Positions 7,929-16,959 of a stretch of DNA of 35,795 nucleotides are shown here, one piece after another. The stretch is from Alphaproteobacteria bacterium. Its GTDB lineage: Bacteria > Pseudomonadota > Alphaproteobacteria > Rs-D84. Under the pieces are notes generated by a model. The model saw only the letters and a program-made list of their open reading frames with translations, did no database searches and was not told the DNA's origin. The DNA is taken from assembly GCA_017403085.1 (NCBI GenBank), contig JAFQOQ010000023.1, positions 1 to 35,795 on the forward strand, given 5' to 3'. Every line of letters begins with the position of its first letter. Positions within the stretch are counted from its first letter, which is position 1. The position numbers and the translations under genes are program-made.

Positions 7929-10900
7929 ATGGCGAGATTTCTGCGGTTTTTAACGTTTTTATCAATGGTGTTTTTCGCGTCAAACGTTTTGGCCGCGGGC
8001 TATGTTTGCGACAGTGTTATGACATATACGTCGTGTAATACGGGTTATACATTGCAAAATGGCGACTGTGTTAAGGCATCTTCGACATCATGTAGCGCTA
8101 ATTATTATTTAGACAATGGTACGTGCAAGGCATGTACGACGCTTTCTAATACTACGACAACTACGGCGACGCAATCGATTGCAAACGGTACGCGCACGAC
8201 AACGACAAGGTGTAATGGTACATATACGACGGCGCCGGCGGGTAATACTGGTGGCAGCAGCAGCTGTACGGGATGTTCATCGGCTACATATACTTATTCT
8301 TGTTCGTGTGATGATGGGTATGTATCTTTAAATAATGTGTTTGGACAGTGTTATTGTACGACGGATAATGGTGATGTTGATCCGTTGGATACGTCTTATT
8401 CGTGTTCTACGTTAAAGAAATATAGCAGTTGTAATGATGGATATTACTATTTGGGTGGTGCCTGTAATCCATGTGCAACTTGGATGAACCGCAATTTGTT
8501 AAGCAGTGTTGCGTCGCAACCAGTTAAGACTGAAACAACTATTACGGGTGGTAAGCGTATCAAGACGACCACGACGTATAATGAAGTGCATTGTAACGGT
8601 ACATATACGGGTGGTGCGGGTGGTACCAAGGGGCCGGCATATTGTACGGGTTGTACCGAAGAGAAAGAATCAACCAGAACCGAAGAAAAATACACATGTT
8701 CGTGTAATTCCGGGTACGAAGTGACGGGCCAGGGTACATCTGCGTGTGGCTGTTTGGTATTGCCAGATGTTGGCGATTCGCCGTATGTCTGCGAAACAGA
8801 TAGACATTATTATTCATGTAATGCGGGGTATTATTTAAGTGCGAACGCAACGGGAAATGCATGCTTGGCATGTAGTGATGTTGATAATACTGCAGAAATT
8901 GACAGAGAAACAACAACAGAGATATCTGACTTTGCATTTTCGGATGGCAGTGGTACGCGTACAACGAGGACACCGGTGACAACAATAACAAAGTGTGTTG
9001 GGCAATATGAAACAGGGCCGGCCAATAATACGACGGTTGGGTCGGGCGCATGTACCGGATGTAGCGAGACAACCACTACAACACAAAGAGGGACGCCAAC
9101 CTATACTTGTACATGTAATAGTGGATATACTGTATCTGGCCAGGGGTCTGCGTCTTGTATGTGTGTTTCGACAGAAGTGGGCGAAGGCGGCTATTCATGT
9201 CCGACGGACAAGAAATATACATCGTGCGCGGCGGGGCAATATCTTAGCAGTGCAGATGTTGGTAACGCGTGTTTATCATGCGCGGCTGTGGATAATACAG
9301 ATGTTCAATCTTCTACAACAACGTCCAGTGACAGTGTTGCGAATATCACGGGTGGTACGCGTACAACAACGACAACAACAATGACGGCGGTTGTATGTAA
9401 TGGTAAATATACTGGCGGACCGGCCGATAATACGACGGTTGGTGCCGATTCGTGTACTGGTTGCAGCAGCACCAAGACACAAACACAGGTAATTGGCACG
9501 GCATACACATGTGCGTGTAATGATGGGTATTATGTTGTAGATCAGGGATTGGAATCTTGTTCGTGCGCGGCGGCGGATACGGCGGGGTATGTCTGTGATT
9601 CATCAACCAAGGAATATGAATACTGTAACGAAGGCTATTATTTAACTGGTGCTGGTCTGGGGAACAGCTGTTTGGCGTGTTCGTCATTGGACAACAGAAA
9701 TGAAATCAGCAGAACAGAAATCCAGGTTGGCGAAGCACGAGAAGAGACTATCACGGGTGGTATGCGTTATACACAAACCTTTGCAGAAGAAGTTGAAACA
9801 TGTGCGGGGAAATATACAGGAACAGGCAGTATCACTGGGATGCATGCATCGGGCAGCGAGGTCTGTACAGGTTGTTCCAATACGGTAAAAACGACAGAAA
9901 ACGAAAAAGAAGTTGTATCGTGCGTATGTAATAGTGGATATGTTGTTAAAAACAGCAGTGATGGCACGACGTGTACTTGCGAACTGGTGGATACGGATGG
10001 ATATACATGTGAAACCGAAGACATGTATACATCGTGCAAGCCAAATTTCTATATGGCGGCCGGTACAACCAGTGGCACCACGGTGACAGAGGCGCTGGCA
10101 TACAGACAACCAATATCGACGCCTGCGTATGGAAATGCATGCTTGCCATGTCCGACGGGATATACGTGTGCGGGTGGAACGGCTGCGCCACAGAAGGCGG
10201 CAACGGTTATAAATGGTACAAACTATTATTGCGAACCGGGCCAGTATTACAAGGCGGCAACGTACCAAAACGGGTGGGCAATCGCCGAAGGTGGTTGTAC
10301 AACATGTGCCGCAGGCAGTTTCTGTACAGGTGTGACCGAAACGTTCACATATTTGAGTAATGCAACCAAGGGAACCCAAACATGTGCATCACAATTCGTC
10401 ACGGGTGACGCATGTAATGCGGAAACGGGTGGTACGTGTATCGCGTTTGCAAATTCTGATGCCGGTGCAAAATCATGGGGTGAATGCTATACAACAGTTG
10501 CAGGTGGCAAGTCTGTTAAAAAGAAATCTGATAACAAGTTCTATACACAGTCATGCGGTATGGGCAAGCTGACAACGTTTGGCAGCAGTTCAAAAGTGGT
10601 TGCAGGGGATTCTGCTACGTATCCGGTATGTACTGAGTGTGCCTGTGGGTATGCATGTACAGGAACAGAGAATTGGAATTGTGCGAATGCTTCTGGTAGT
10701 TGTACGGATAACGGGATTGTGGGGTGTGCAAAGGGTTCTTATTCTGTTGATGCAAATAATCCGACACGTACGGATGGACGTGGTGGTACGTACTGCAAAC
10801 CAGCAGATCCAGGTTATTATGTGGGAGAGGCATATCAGTGTAAGCAAACAATTTGTGAATGCGGTACTATCTGTCCGGGGACTGGTACGGTGACACCAGC

Positions 10901-12959
10901 GCAGTGCGTTGCAGGTACGTATTCTGAGGCAGGTGATACGTCGTGTAATGACTCTGGAACAGGATATTATGTGCCGAATCCAGGTATGTGCGAACGCACG
11001 ATATGTCCGGCTGGTTCCTATTGTCCGAATAACCAAAACACGAACCCCACGCAATGTGACCCTGGTACATATCAGGATGCAACGGGACAGACTACGTGTA
11101 AGGACTCTGGAAAGGGATATTATGTATCCACCGCGGGTGCAACGGCACGAACAGAGTGTGGCGAAGGGCATTATTGTCCAAATGAACAGAATACAACTCA
11201 GTCACAATGTAATGAGGGTACATATCAGGATGCAAAGGCGCAGAGTGCGTGTAAGCCGTCTGGACAAGGGTATTATGTGCCGACCAAGGGTGCAGCGGCA
11301 CGAACAGAGTGTGCATGCGGTAATATATGCCCAGGGTCAGTAAATGTAGCGCAAGAACAATGCAAAGCAGGTACGTATTCGGATGTAAAGGCGTCTGTAT
11401 GTATATCTGCGCCGGCGGGAAGTTATGTACCAAGTGCGGGTGCGTGCCCAGCAGACGTTAAGAAGTGCGCGATTGGTTCAACAACGGCCCAGGTTGATGA
11501 AGATGGTGTAATTGCCGAGGATGAACAGGGTAATATTATATCTATCACCGGTGCAACCAGCTGTGTTGCGTGCCCGATTGGTGAAACAACAGCGGCGATG
11601 GGTTCGGCAACATGCGGTGTGCTGTGTCCGAATACATATCCGGCGGGTACTGATTTGGATTCTGTGACAGAAGATACAAAAAAGATGACAAAATGGTGGC
11701 GTGAAGACGTGACATGGAATTCGGATAATACGGTTTCGAATCTGTGTGTCGCCAGACATTGTGGCCAGAATTACTATCTGAATGACCCGGATGCGACGAT
11801 TGAAAATGACGAACGTTGTGAATTGTGTTCTTCGTTTGCAAATGGCCTGTATCCATACAGTTCAGGTTCCAAGGCAAATGATACGCCAGAGGCATGCTTT
11901 GTCCGCAAGGGTGAATTACCAGGGCAGATGATTGCGAATCCGTATGATACAGAGCCGACAGATTGTCCGGCAGATGATAAGAACGCAACGTATAATCCGG
12001 GGCTGACGGGTGAAGATCTGACGAATTCACAGGTGATACATTATGGTGAAACATCAACATGTGATACATGTCCGACGGATACATATGTAATTGGCCCAGG
12101 GTCTGAACAGTGCATACCGTGTCTTGAAAACTATCACTCGTTCGGTGTGAAATTTGGGGAAGCGTCATGTAGAATTTCATGTCCAGCGGGTTCGTATCTG
12201 GCAAGTGCATATGATACAGAATGTACAGAAGTTGGTTCAAAGCACTGGGCGGCGGCATCTTATGTGACCCAGGGTAATGTGGGAACACGTAATGCATGTC
12301 CAACGAATCCGCAACTTTGGACCGTCGGATATGGCGTCGGTGCGGACGAAGCAAATGACTGTGGCCATATATTGCATGTCGGCGATCGCAAGTTGTATCT
12401 GCGCCAGGATAAGAAGACAACGCCGTCGTTGAATGTAAAGGTTGGTGGCACGACGTTCTATGGCAATATGCGTCAGGGCGATGTATATATGAGCGATGGT
12501 GTCGAATCGTATCTGAGACTGAACTATAACAATACAAAGTATTCGGTCTATGACGACAGCGGTGAAAACTATGTCGGCGATACGGGGGTTAGCCTGACGT
12601 TGAGTGCGGCAACGGTAGCATCGTCCAGGACGCCTGCCACGTATAACGATGGTAATGGGTTGGATTGGTCGGCGGTCGTTGATGGTACAACATTGACCGG
12701 TGTTGGTGGGTGCAGTGCGACAACCAGCACAAACGGTACGGTGGCGGCGGTTGGATTTACCCCAGAAGGTACAGGTACAGGGTGTTATTGCAAGATTACC
12801 GATCCGGTTGAGGGTGCGCGATGGGTATATGCGTCGAACCATAATTCATGTTCTACCAAGTGCGGGTATCTGTGTGCAAATAACATGACAGGTACGTCGG
12901 CTAAAAATATAACGTATCGTACGAATTTGTATCAGGCGGCCGGTATCACAGTTCAATAA
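7929..12959 (+). CDS. Giant secreted Cys/Thr-rich repeat protein
   Basis: 1676 residues with a signal peptide at 1-22 (cleavage after VLA-A) and no later membrane segment. Residues about 24-684 hold five tandem modules of about 120-138 residues. Each has Y-x-C, SCN-x-GYYL, GNACLAC-x2-DN, a Thr-rich run, C-x-G-x-YTGG, CTGCS and C-x-CNSGY-x-V. A partial sixth follows. Residues about 973-1164 hold about four 45-residue repeats like GCC2/GCC3 (ephrin-receptor-type) modules: CPAGSYCP, QCDPGTY, GYYV. Near 1478 is a K-x-T-x-PSLNVK domain shared with the protein at 17405. Residues about 1580-1650 hold the CYCK...WV...C-x3-C-x3-CA domain of the small secreted proteins. The start at 7929 is chosen because it begins the signal peptide; the codon at 7761 adds an unrelated tail. 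It is probably a disulfide-rich surface or exported protein of unknown function. Confidence 0.85.
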   Translation: MARFLRFLTFLSMVFFASNVLAAGYVCDSVMTYTSCNTGYTLQNGDCVKASSTSCSANYYLDNGTCKACTTLSNTTTTTATQSIANGTRTTTTRCNGTYTTAPAGNTGGSSSCTGCSSATYTYSCSCDDGYVSLNNVFGQCYCTTDNGDVDPLDTSYSCSTLKKYSSCNDGYYYLGGACNPCATWMNRNLLSSVASQPVKTETTITGGKRIKTTTTYNEVHCNGTYTGGAGGTKGPAYCTGCTEEKESTRTEEKYTCSCNSGYEVTGQGTSACGCLVLPDVGDSPYVCETDRHYYSCNAGYYLSANATGNACLACSDVDNTAEIDRETTTEISDFAFSDGSGTRTTRTPVTTITKCVGQYETGPANNTTVGSGACTGCSETTTTTQRGTPTYTCTCNSGYTVSGQGSASCMCVSTEVGEGGYSCPTDKKYTSCAAGQYLSSADVGNACLSCAAVDNTDVQSSTTTSSDSVANITGGTRTTTTTTMTAVVCNGKYTGGPADNTTVGADSCTGCSSTKTQTQVIGTAYTCACNDGYYVVDQGLESCSCAAADTAGYVCDSSTKEYEYCNEGYYLTGAGLGNSCLACSSLDNRNEISRTEIQVGEAREETITGGMRYTQTFAEEVETCAGKYTGTGSITGMHASGSEVCTGCSNTVKTTENEKEVVSCVCNSGYVVKNSSDGTTCTCELVDTDGYTCETEDMYTSCKPNFYMAAGTTSGTTVTEALAYRQPISTPAYGNACLPCPTGYTCAGGTAAPQKAATVINGTNYYCEPGQYYKAATYQNGWAIAEGGCTTCAAGSFCTGVTETFTYLSNATKGTQTCASQFVTGDACNAETGGTCIAFANSDAGAKSWGECYTTVAGGKSVKKKSDNKFYTQSCGMGKLTTFGSSSKVVAGDSATYPVCTECACGYACTGTENWNCANASGSCTDNGIVGCAKGSYSVDANNPTRTDGRGGTYCKPADPGYYVGEAYQCKQTICECGTICPGTGTVTPAQCVAGTYSEAGDTSCNDSGTGYYVPNPGMCERTICPAGSYCPNNQNTNPTQCDPGTYQDATGQTTCKDSGKGYYVSTAGATARTECGEGHYCPNEQNTTQSQCNEGTYQDAKAQSACKPSGQGYYVPTKGAAARTECACGNICPGSVNVAQEQCKAGTYSDVKASVCISAPAGSYVPSAGACPADVKKCAIGSTTAQVDEDGVIAEDEQGNIISITGATSCVACPIGETTAAMGSATCGVLCPNTYPAGTDLDSVTEDTKKMTKWWREDVTWNSDNTVSNLCVARHCGQNYYLNDPDATIENDERCELCSSFANGLYPYSSGSKANDTPEACFVRKGELPGQMIANPYDTEPTDCPADDKNATYNPGLTGEDLTNSQVIHYGETSTCDTCPTDTYVIGPGSEQCIPCLENYHSFGVKFGEASCRISCPAGSYLASAYDTECTEVGSKHWAAASYVTQGNVGTRNACPTNPQLWTVGYGVGADEANDCGHILHVGDRKLYLRQDKKTTPSLNVKVGGTTFYGNMRQGDVYMSDGVESYLRLNYNNTKYSVYDDSGENYVGDTGVSLTLSAATVASSRTPATYNDGNGLDWSAVVDGTTLTGVGGCSATTSTNGTVAAVGFTPEGTGTGCYCKITDPVEGARWVYASNHNSCSTKCGYLCANNMTGTSAKNITYRTNLYQAAGITVQ

Positions 12960-12960
12960 A

Positions 12961-12987
12961 AAAATCCCCCGATTGGGGGATTTTTTT
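12961..12987. terminator. Terminator after the giant gene
   Basis: AAAATCCCCC-GATT-GGGGGATTTT (12961-12970/12975-12984) ends in a T-run to 12987. The stem continues into A/T pairs, so it can work in both directions. Confidence 0.9.
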
Positions 12988-13165
12988 GTGGTGTGTAATT
13001 TCTCTTTCTTTGTCATTCTGGGGGGGGGAGTGTGGTATGCATAATAACAAGGAAAGATAGACTGGATTGCTGCAACGCTGCGCTCGCAATGACTACGAAG
13101 TGCCGCGAAGCGACAAAGGAGAGAAGCGGATGCTGGGCGCGAATAACAAGAAAGGAAAAATTGAG
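12988..13165. other. Intergenic region with poly-G and dispersed repeat
   Basis: No gene is seen. There is a run of nine G at 13020-13028, slippage-prone in replication or sequencing. It is followed by a dispersed repeat (13061-13123), after which the sequence is nondescript up to the end of rnhA. Confidence 0.6.
13061..13123. repeat. Dispersed intergenic repeat, copy A
   Basis: It starts ACTGGATTGC and contains CGCTCGCAATGACTACGAAG and GTGCCGCGAAGCGACAAA. Copy B at 29845-29904 is nearly identical over 60 nt apart from a short indel. GGATTGC...CGCAATGAC is an imperfect inverted pair, the style of short palindromic intergenic repeats common in bacterial genomes. Confidence 0.8.
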
Positions 13166-13594
13166 TTATTTTAACCCTTCGGCAAATGTGCGGGCCAGTG
13201 TATCAACACGTTCGTTCATTTCTTCGCCTGCGTGACCCTTGACCCAAACCCAATGGATGTCTTTGGTGCTGGCAACCTGGTCCAGGGCCATCCACAAATC
13301 TTGGTTTTTTACTGGTTTCTTGTTCGCAGTGCGCCAATTGTTTTTCTTCCAATTTTTTAGCCATGTTTGCATGCCGTTTTTTACATATTGGCTGTCTGTG
13401 TGAATTTCAACCGATGGATGCCTGTGTGCCGCAGATAACGCACGATATACCGCCATCAATTCCATGCGATTGTTCGTTGTGTTGTGTTCGCCACCACTGC
13501 GTTCTGCAATGTTTTTGCCGTCAGTTGCAACAAATGCCCAGCCCCCAGGGCCGGGATTGCCAAGACAACTGCCGTCTGTCCAAATTTTTAACAT
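13166..13594 (-). CDS. rnhA: Ribonuclease HI
   Basis: This 142-residue endonuclease cleaves the RNA strand of RNA-DNA hybrids (R-loops, primers). All four metal-binding acidic residues are visible: D7 (WTDGSCLGNPGPGG), E45 (NNRMELMA), D67 (HTDSQYV) and D131 (NERVDTLA). The substrate-handle region WLKNWKKNNWRTANKKPVKN and VKGHAG match the E. coli-type enzyme. The start at 13594 is preferred because MLKIWTDGSC is the standard N-terminus and AAGGAT precedes it. A longer frame to 13648 would run into tkt. The two genes diverge from a 37-nt region with overlapping promoters. Confidence 0.95.
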   Translation of the reverse strand: MLKIWTDGSCLGNPGPGGWAFVATDGKNIAERSGGEHNTTNNRMELMAVYRALSAAHRHPSVEIHTDSQYVKNGMQTWLKNWKKNNWRTANKKPVKNQDLWMALDQVASTKDIHWVWVKGHAGEEMNERVDTLARTFAEGLK

Positions 13595-13614
13595 TTTTAA
13601 TATCCTTGGTTTTG

Positions 13615-13623
13615 TGATATAAT
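13615..13623 (+). promoter_or_regulatory. Extended -10 promoter of tkt
   Basis: TGATATAAT lies 8 nt before the ATG at 13632 with no ribosome binding site between, so +1 falls at or just before the start codon. The opposite strand (TATTAT region) probably holds the rnhA promoter. Confidence 0.6.
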
Positions 13624-13631
13624 ACCATAAA

Positions 13632-15413
13632 ATGAAGTTCGATTCCAAACAATTAAAAGATATGGCAAATGCTGTGCGCGCGTGGGCGCTGCATGCGGTT
13701 CGTATGGCGCGCAGTGGCCACGTTGGTATTGTGCTGGGGGGCGCCGATGTGATAACGGTGCTGTTCGCGAATTTCGTGCGATGTGGGCGCGATCGATTTG
13801 TTATGTCCGCAGGACACGGCAGTGCATTGTTGTATTCTGTGCTGAAATTGGCGGGATATAATGTCGGGGATTTAAATACTTTTCGTAAAATTGGCGGGTT
13901 GCCGGGGCATCCTGAATATGGAATTCATGGTGTTGATGCAACAACAGGCCCGCTGGGCCAGGGTGTCGGTAATGCCGTCGGATTGGCACTGGCAGAAAAA
14001 ATAAGCAAGTCAGATGGACGGGTGTATTGTATGTGTTCTGATGGCGATTTAATGGAAGGGGTGGCCCAGGAATCAATCGCGTTTGCAGGACGATATAAAT
14101 TAAATAATCTGATTTTGTTGTGGGATGATAATGGAATATCTATTGATGGGGTCGCACAGACGGATGCCAATGTCCCAGAACGTATGCTGGCCGCAGGATG
14201 GCAGGTTTTTTGTGTGCCTGGGGATGATTATAACAAAATAAATCGTGCGCTGGAAAAAGCCAAAGAAGCAGATAGACCGGTGTTTATTCAGTGTAAAACC
14301 CAAATTGGGGCAGGGTCTAGTTTGGCAGGGTCAAACAAGGCGCATGGTTTTGCGTTGGGCGATTCGGAAATGATGCGCCTGGTCGAAGGGTTGATTTCGC
14401 CATGTGGTGAAAATCTGTGGGCGCAGGTGGCACGTAATGCAAATTGTGCGGTGCGAACGCCAAGTAATGGATTTTTTCCGCATGTTTCGATGCCACAGGT
14501 TGGCGCGGCGATGTCTATGCGTGAATTGTCGGGTGTTTATCTGAATGAATTGTTGCGTGCAGGGGCACCGTTAATCGGGGGCAGTGCAGACTTAGGTGGC
14601 AGTACAAATGCCAAGGTCGCTGTGTCTAAGACGATTGGTGCAGACGATTTTGTGGGTAATTATATTGATTATGGTGTGCGCGAACATGCGATGGGCGCAA
14701 TCATGAACGGTTTGGCAATCGCAGGTCTGCGGCCGTATGGTTCGACGTTCTTGGTGTTTAGTGACTATATGCGGCCGGCGATTCGTTTGGCGGCGCTGTC
14801 GGGATTGCCAGTGATATATGTCTTGACGCATGATAGTGTTGCTGTTGGCGAAGATGGGCCGACGCATCAGCCGATTGAACAGTTGCCGTCGTTGCGACTG
14901 ATTCCGAACCTAAATGTAATACGGCCGTGTAATGTTGCGGAAATGGTTTGGGCGTGGCAGCGGGCGATAAAAGATACAAAACGGCCAACGTGTATTGTTT
15001 TGTCGCGTCAGAAAACTCCACTGATTTCTGCACCGTTGGCGGCAGATGTGGCGCGTGGCGCATACATAATTTATCGTGCGACAGCGAATCGGATCAGGGC
15101 AACAATATTGGCCACGGGCAGCGAGGTGCCATTGGCGATAGAGGTGGCAAAAAAATTGGGTAATGCGGTTCAGGTAGTCTCTGTGCCGTCGGTTGCAGAT
15201 TTTCGCGCGCAATCGGCCGAATATAAGCAGCAAATGCTGCGTGGGTTTGTTGTTGCAATAGAAGCGGCGGCGTCTGCGCCGTGGTTTGAATTTGCAGATG
15301 CTGTTGTTGGAATTGATAGTTTTGGCGTGTCTGGGCCAGGGGATGAAGTTTATAGCGCAATGGGATTTAACGCAGATGCCATTGTGCGCGATATATCGGA
15401 TAAGGTGAAATAA
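13632..15413 (+). CDS. tkt: Transketolase
   Basis: This 593-residue thiamine-diphosphate enzyme moves two-carbon ketol units between sugar phosphates in the non-oxidative pentose phosphate pathway. Seen: ARSGHVGIVLGGAD and the active-site His segment SAGHGSALLY; G-L-P-G-H-P-E then TTGPLGQG; the diphosphate-binding region SDGDLMEG...DDNGISIDG; pyrimidine-domain REHAMGAIMNGLA; and the phosphate-loop segment THDSVAVGEDGPTHQPIE. It is shorter than the common 650-670 residues, mostly through a reduced linker and C-terminal domain, but no core motif is missing. A leaderless start is inferred. It overlaps the next gene by one base (TAATG). Confidence 0.94.
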   Translation: MKFDSKQLKDMANAVRAWALHAVRMARSGHVGIVLGGADVITVLFANFVRCGRDRFVMSAGHGSALLYSVLKLAGYNVGDLNTFRKIGGLPGHPEYGIHGVDATTGPLGQGVGNAVGLALAEKISKSDGRVYCMCSDGDLMEGVAQESIAFAGRYKLNNLILLWDDNGISIDGVAQTDANVPERMLAAGWQVFCVPGDDYNKINRALEKAKEADRPVFIQCKTQIGAGSSLAGSNKAHGFALGDSEMMRLVEGLISPCGENLWAQVARNANCAVRTPSNGFFPHVSMPQVGAAMSMRELSGVYLNELLRAGAPLIGGSADLGGSTNAKVAVSKTIGADDFVGNYIDYGVREHAMGAIMNGLAIAGLRPYGSTFLVFSDYMRPAIRLAALSGLPVIYVLTHDSVAVGEDGPTHQPIEQLPSLRLIPNLNVIRPCNVAEMVWAWQRAIKDTKRPTCIVLSRQKTPLISAPLAADVARGAYIIYRATANRIRATILATGSEVPLAIEVAKKLGNAVQVVSVPSVADFRAQSAEYKQQMLRGFVVAIEAAASAPWFEFADAVVGIDSFGVSGPGDEVYSAMGFNADAIVRDISDKVK

Positions 15414-15985
15414 TGCGCAGGGTATTGGCACTTTGTGTGATGATGATGGTGCCGATTGTGGTGCGGGCTGATGATGCGATAAATCAAAAATTACAGCGTG
15501 CAATTCAAGCGGGTAAGATAGATGATGCCAAGGCGGCAATATGGGATGGGGCGTCAAATATTGATGAACTGTTGCAAAAAGAGGTCGCAAAACAGGATTT
15601 TAATTATGATGTGGTGCAGTTGCTGGCGGAAAATAGTTTGAATGGCGTATCGGTGCGACAGATGAACGCGCTGTATTTGCAGGCGCTGAAAGACGTGTGT
15701 GTCTATAACACAAAAACCACGGATGATTTTAAAAAGATTGCGTCTGTTCAGCCATGGGGGTGGAGTGCGTCTGGGATGTTTCTGGATGAAATGATTGGGC
15801 TGATGGGATTTTGGGATTATCGGCCTGATGTTTATATCTGTATGTTTGATGTGGTGTCGGCAAATAAAATCGCCGGGGCTGAATTTATAAATATTGCGGC
15901 AGAAAAAGCAGAAAAATCTGGCCTGGAGAATTTAAAGACAGTGGCGCGGCAATTAAATGAAGAAATACAAAAGCAAACGAAATAA
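15413..15985 (+). CDS. Small exported protein of unknown function
   Basis: 190 residues. A signal peptide at about 1-19 (RRVLALCVMMMVPIVVRA, cleavage before DDAINQ) is followed by a mostly helical mature part. It has a single ankyrin-like stretch (AIQAGKIDDAKAAIWDGAS, about 31-49), only two mature Cys, and a Trp/aromatic-rich middle (QPWGWSASG). I do not recognise the family. Start and stop are fixed by a TAATG overlap with tkt, so it is translationally coupled to tkt, although a periplasmic product has no obvious link to that enzyme. The YgjP-like gene follows after 3 nt. Confidence 0.75.
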   Translation: MRRVLALCVMMMVPIVVRADDAINQKLQRAIQAGKIDDAKAAIWDGASNIDELLQKEVAKQDFNYDVVQLLAENSLNGVSVRQMNALYLQALKDVCVYNTKTTDDFKKIASVQPWGWSASGMFLDEMIGLMGFWDYRPDVYICMFDVVSANKIAGAEFINIAAEKAEKSGLENLKTVARQLNEEIQKQTK

Positions 15986-15988
15986 ATA

Positions 15989-16696
15989 ATGTCTGAATAT
16001 GTGTTTGTTGCGTCTAGTGGTGAAAGAATCCCAGTTGCAATCGAATCCCAACGGGGGCGGCGAAATATTACATTGCGTCCTAAAGTGTGTCCTGTGCGCG
16101 AAATTCGGATGTCGCGGCCGTGGATGGCGTCGGATAGGGCGGCGATAAACTTTTTGGAATCAAAACGTAAATGGGTGGAACGAATTTTTGATAAGGCGCC
16201 AAAAAAAGAATGCTTAGCACCTGGTGCAGAGATTGATTTTTTAGGGCGCAGTGTGAAGTTGCTGCATGATGCGGGGCGACGTGGAAATGATTTTCGATTG
16301 ATTGATAATAATCACGCGGTTCTAACGGTCGGTGGCGCACAAGATATGTTTGAACGGCGGATTCGAGATTTTATTAAGGCGGAATTTTTGAAAGAGGTTA
16401 AAGCAATTATTCGTACGGTGCCGCGTGACTTTTGGCCCCGTCGGATTGCGTTGCGCGATACGACCAGTCGTTGGGGCAGTTGCTCTACGTCGGGGACGAT
16501 GTCTTTTTCGTGGCGTCTGGCGTTTGCGCCTGTGGAAGTTATGCAATATGTTGTAATGCACGAATTGGCACACCAGAAACATATGGATCATTCGCCAGAA
16601 TTTTGGGCCCAGGTTCGCGATTTATATGGATTCGGGGTAGAGCGTGCCAAACGGTGGTTAAATCAACATGGTGCAGAATTACATCGTTGGTTATGA
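15989..16696 (+). CDS. YgjP-like (DUF45) zinc metallopeptidase
   Basis: 235 residues. The C-terminal zinc site is plain: VMHELAHQKHMDHSPEFW (near 185-205) gives HExxH plus a downstream His. Before it come TSRWGSCSTSGTMSFSWRL and the conserved hydrophobic helix, all typical of the YgjP/DUF45 WLM-type family. The N-terminal half is a beta-rich domain with RRNITLRPK. Family members are predicted cytoplasmic metalloproteases; the E. coli member's biological role is not well established. It uses TGA as stop, showing TGA is a normal terminator here. It is probably cotranscribed with tkt and the small exported protein. Confidence 0.88.
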   Translation: MSEYVFVASSGERIPVAIESQRGRRNITLRPKVCPVREIRMSRPWMASDRAAINFLESKRKWVERIFDKAPKKECLAPGAEIDFLGRSVKLLHDAGRRGNDFRLIDNNHAVLTVGGAQDMFERRIRDFIKAEFLKEVKAIIRTVPRDFWPRRIALRDTTSRWGSCSTSGTMSFSWRLAFAPVEVMQYVVMHELAHQKHMDHSPEFWAQVRDLYGFGVERAKRWLNQHGAELHRWL

Positions 16697-16738
16697 TAGT
16701 AGTGCGTTTTTTTTAATGCGTTTTTATTTACTTATGAT

Positions 16739-16767
16739 TTGCGTAAATGTTTTTTTTGATATATAAT
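16739..16767 (+). promoter_or_regulatory. Promoter of the leader RNA and 16960 operon
   Basis: TTGCGT (16739-16744), 17 bp, then TATAAT (16762-16767). The predicted start near 16774 lies directly before the first hairpin of the leader. Confidence 0.65.
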
Positions 16768-16773
16768 AAATGC

Positions 16774-16945
16774 GCACCGGGATTTTTGGTGTTGGGCGTA
16801 GAAACCCATTGGTCACGTCATGACAAGACGTTAAAACATTCCAGCCATTCGTGGTTGGAGTGTGTTGAATATATTGAATAAAACACGCAATTGACCAATT
16901 GTTTCTAAACTCCAACCACCACAGATTTCTGGGTGGTGTTTTTTT
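16774..16945 (+). promoter_or_regulatory. Candidate switch-type leader RNA, element 1 (attenuator)
   Basis: In order: a small hairpin CACC/GGTG (16775-16791); hairpin TGGG-CGTAGAAA-CCCA (16793-16808); hairpin ACGTC/GACGT (16815-16831). Segment A CATTCCAGCCA (16837-16847) pairs over 11 bp with B TGGTTGGAGTG (16852-16862) around a TTCG loop. Segment C ACTCCAACCAC (16909-16919) pairs perfectly over 11 bp with GTGGTTGGAGT (16851-16861). C also supplies the left arm of a terminator: ACCACC and CAG (16915-16924) pair with CTG and GGTGGT (16929-16937), followed by seven T. A:B should allow termination and B:C should prevent it. Elements 2 and 3 share the layout. The ligand or signal is unknown. Confidence 0.75.
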
Positions 16946-16959
16946 GTAGGGGAAAATAG

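Noticed and set aside
8560..12842. Several long reverse-strand and alternate-frame ORFs opposite the giant gene (up to 330 codons)
   Set aside because: They reflect the low stop density of the repetitive ACA/ACG/TGT-rich sequence. Products are His/Tyr/Pro- or Arg/Cys-rich without signals or domains.
7929..12959. Tandem modules of the giant gene considered as a CRISPR-like or satellite array
   Set aside because: The repeats are about 400 nt, in frame, conserved at protein rather than DNA level, and have no spacer organisation. No CRISPR array is present in the window.
13032..13235. Plus-strand ORF of 67 codons over the repeat
   Set aside because: It consists mostly of repeat copy A and then the antisense of rnhA.
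16774..16945. Considered whether element 1 is a T-box because of GGGTGG near the terminator
   Set aside because: It lacks the T-box bulge sequence, specifier stem and a tRNA-related downstream gene.
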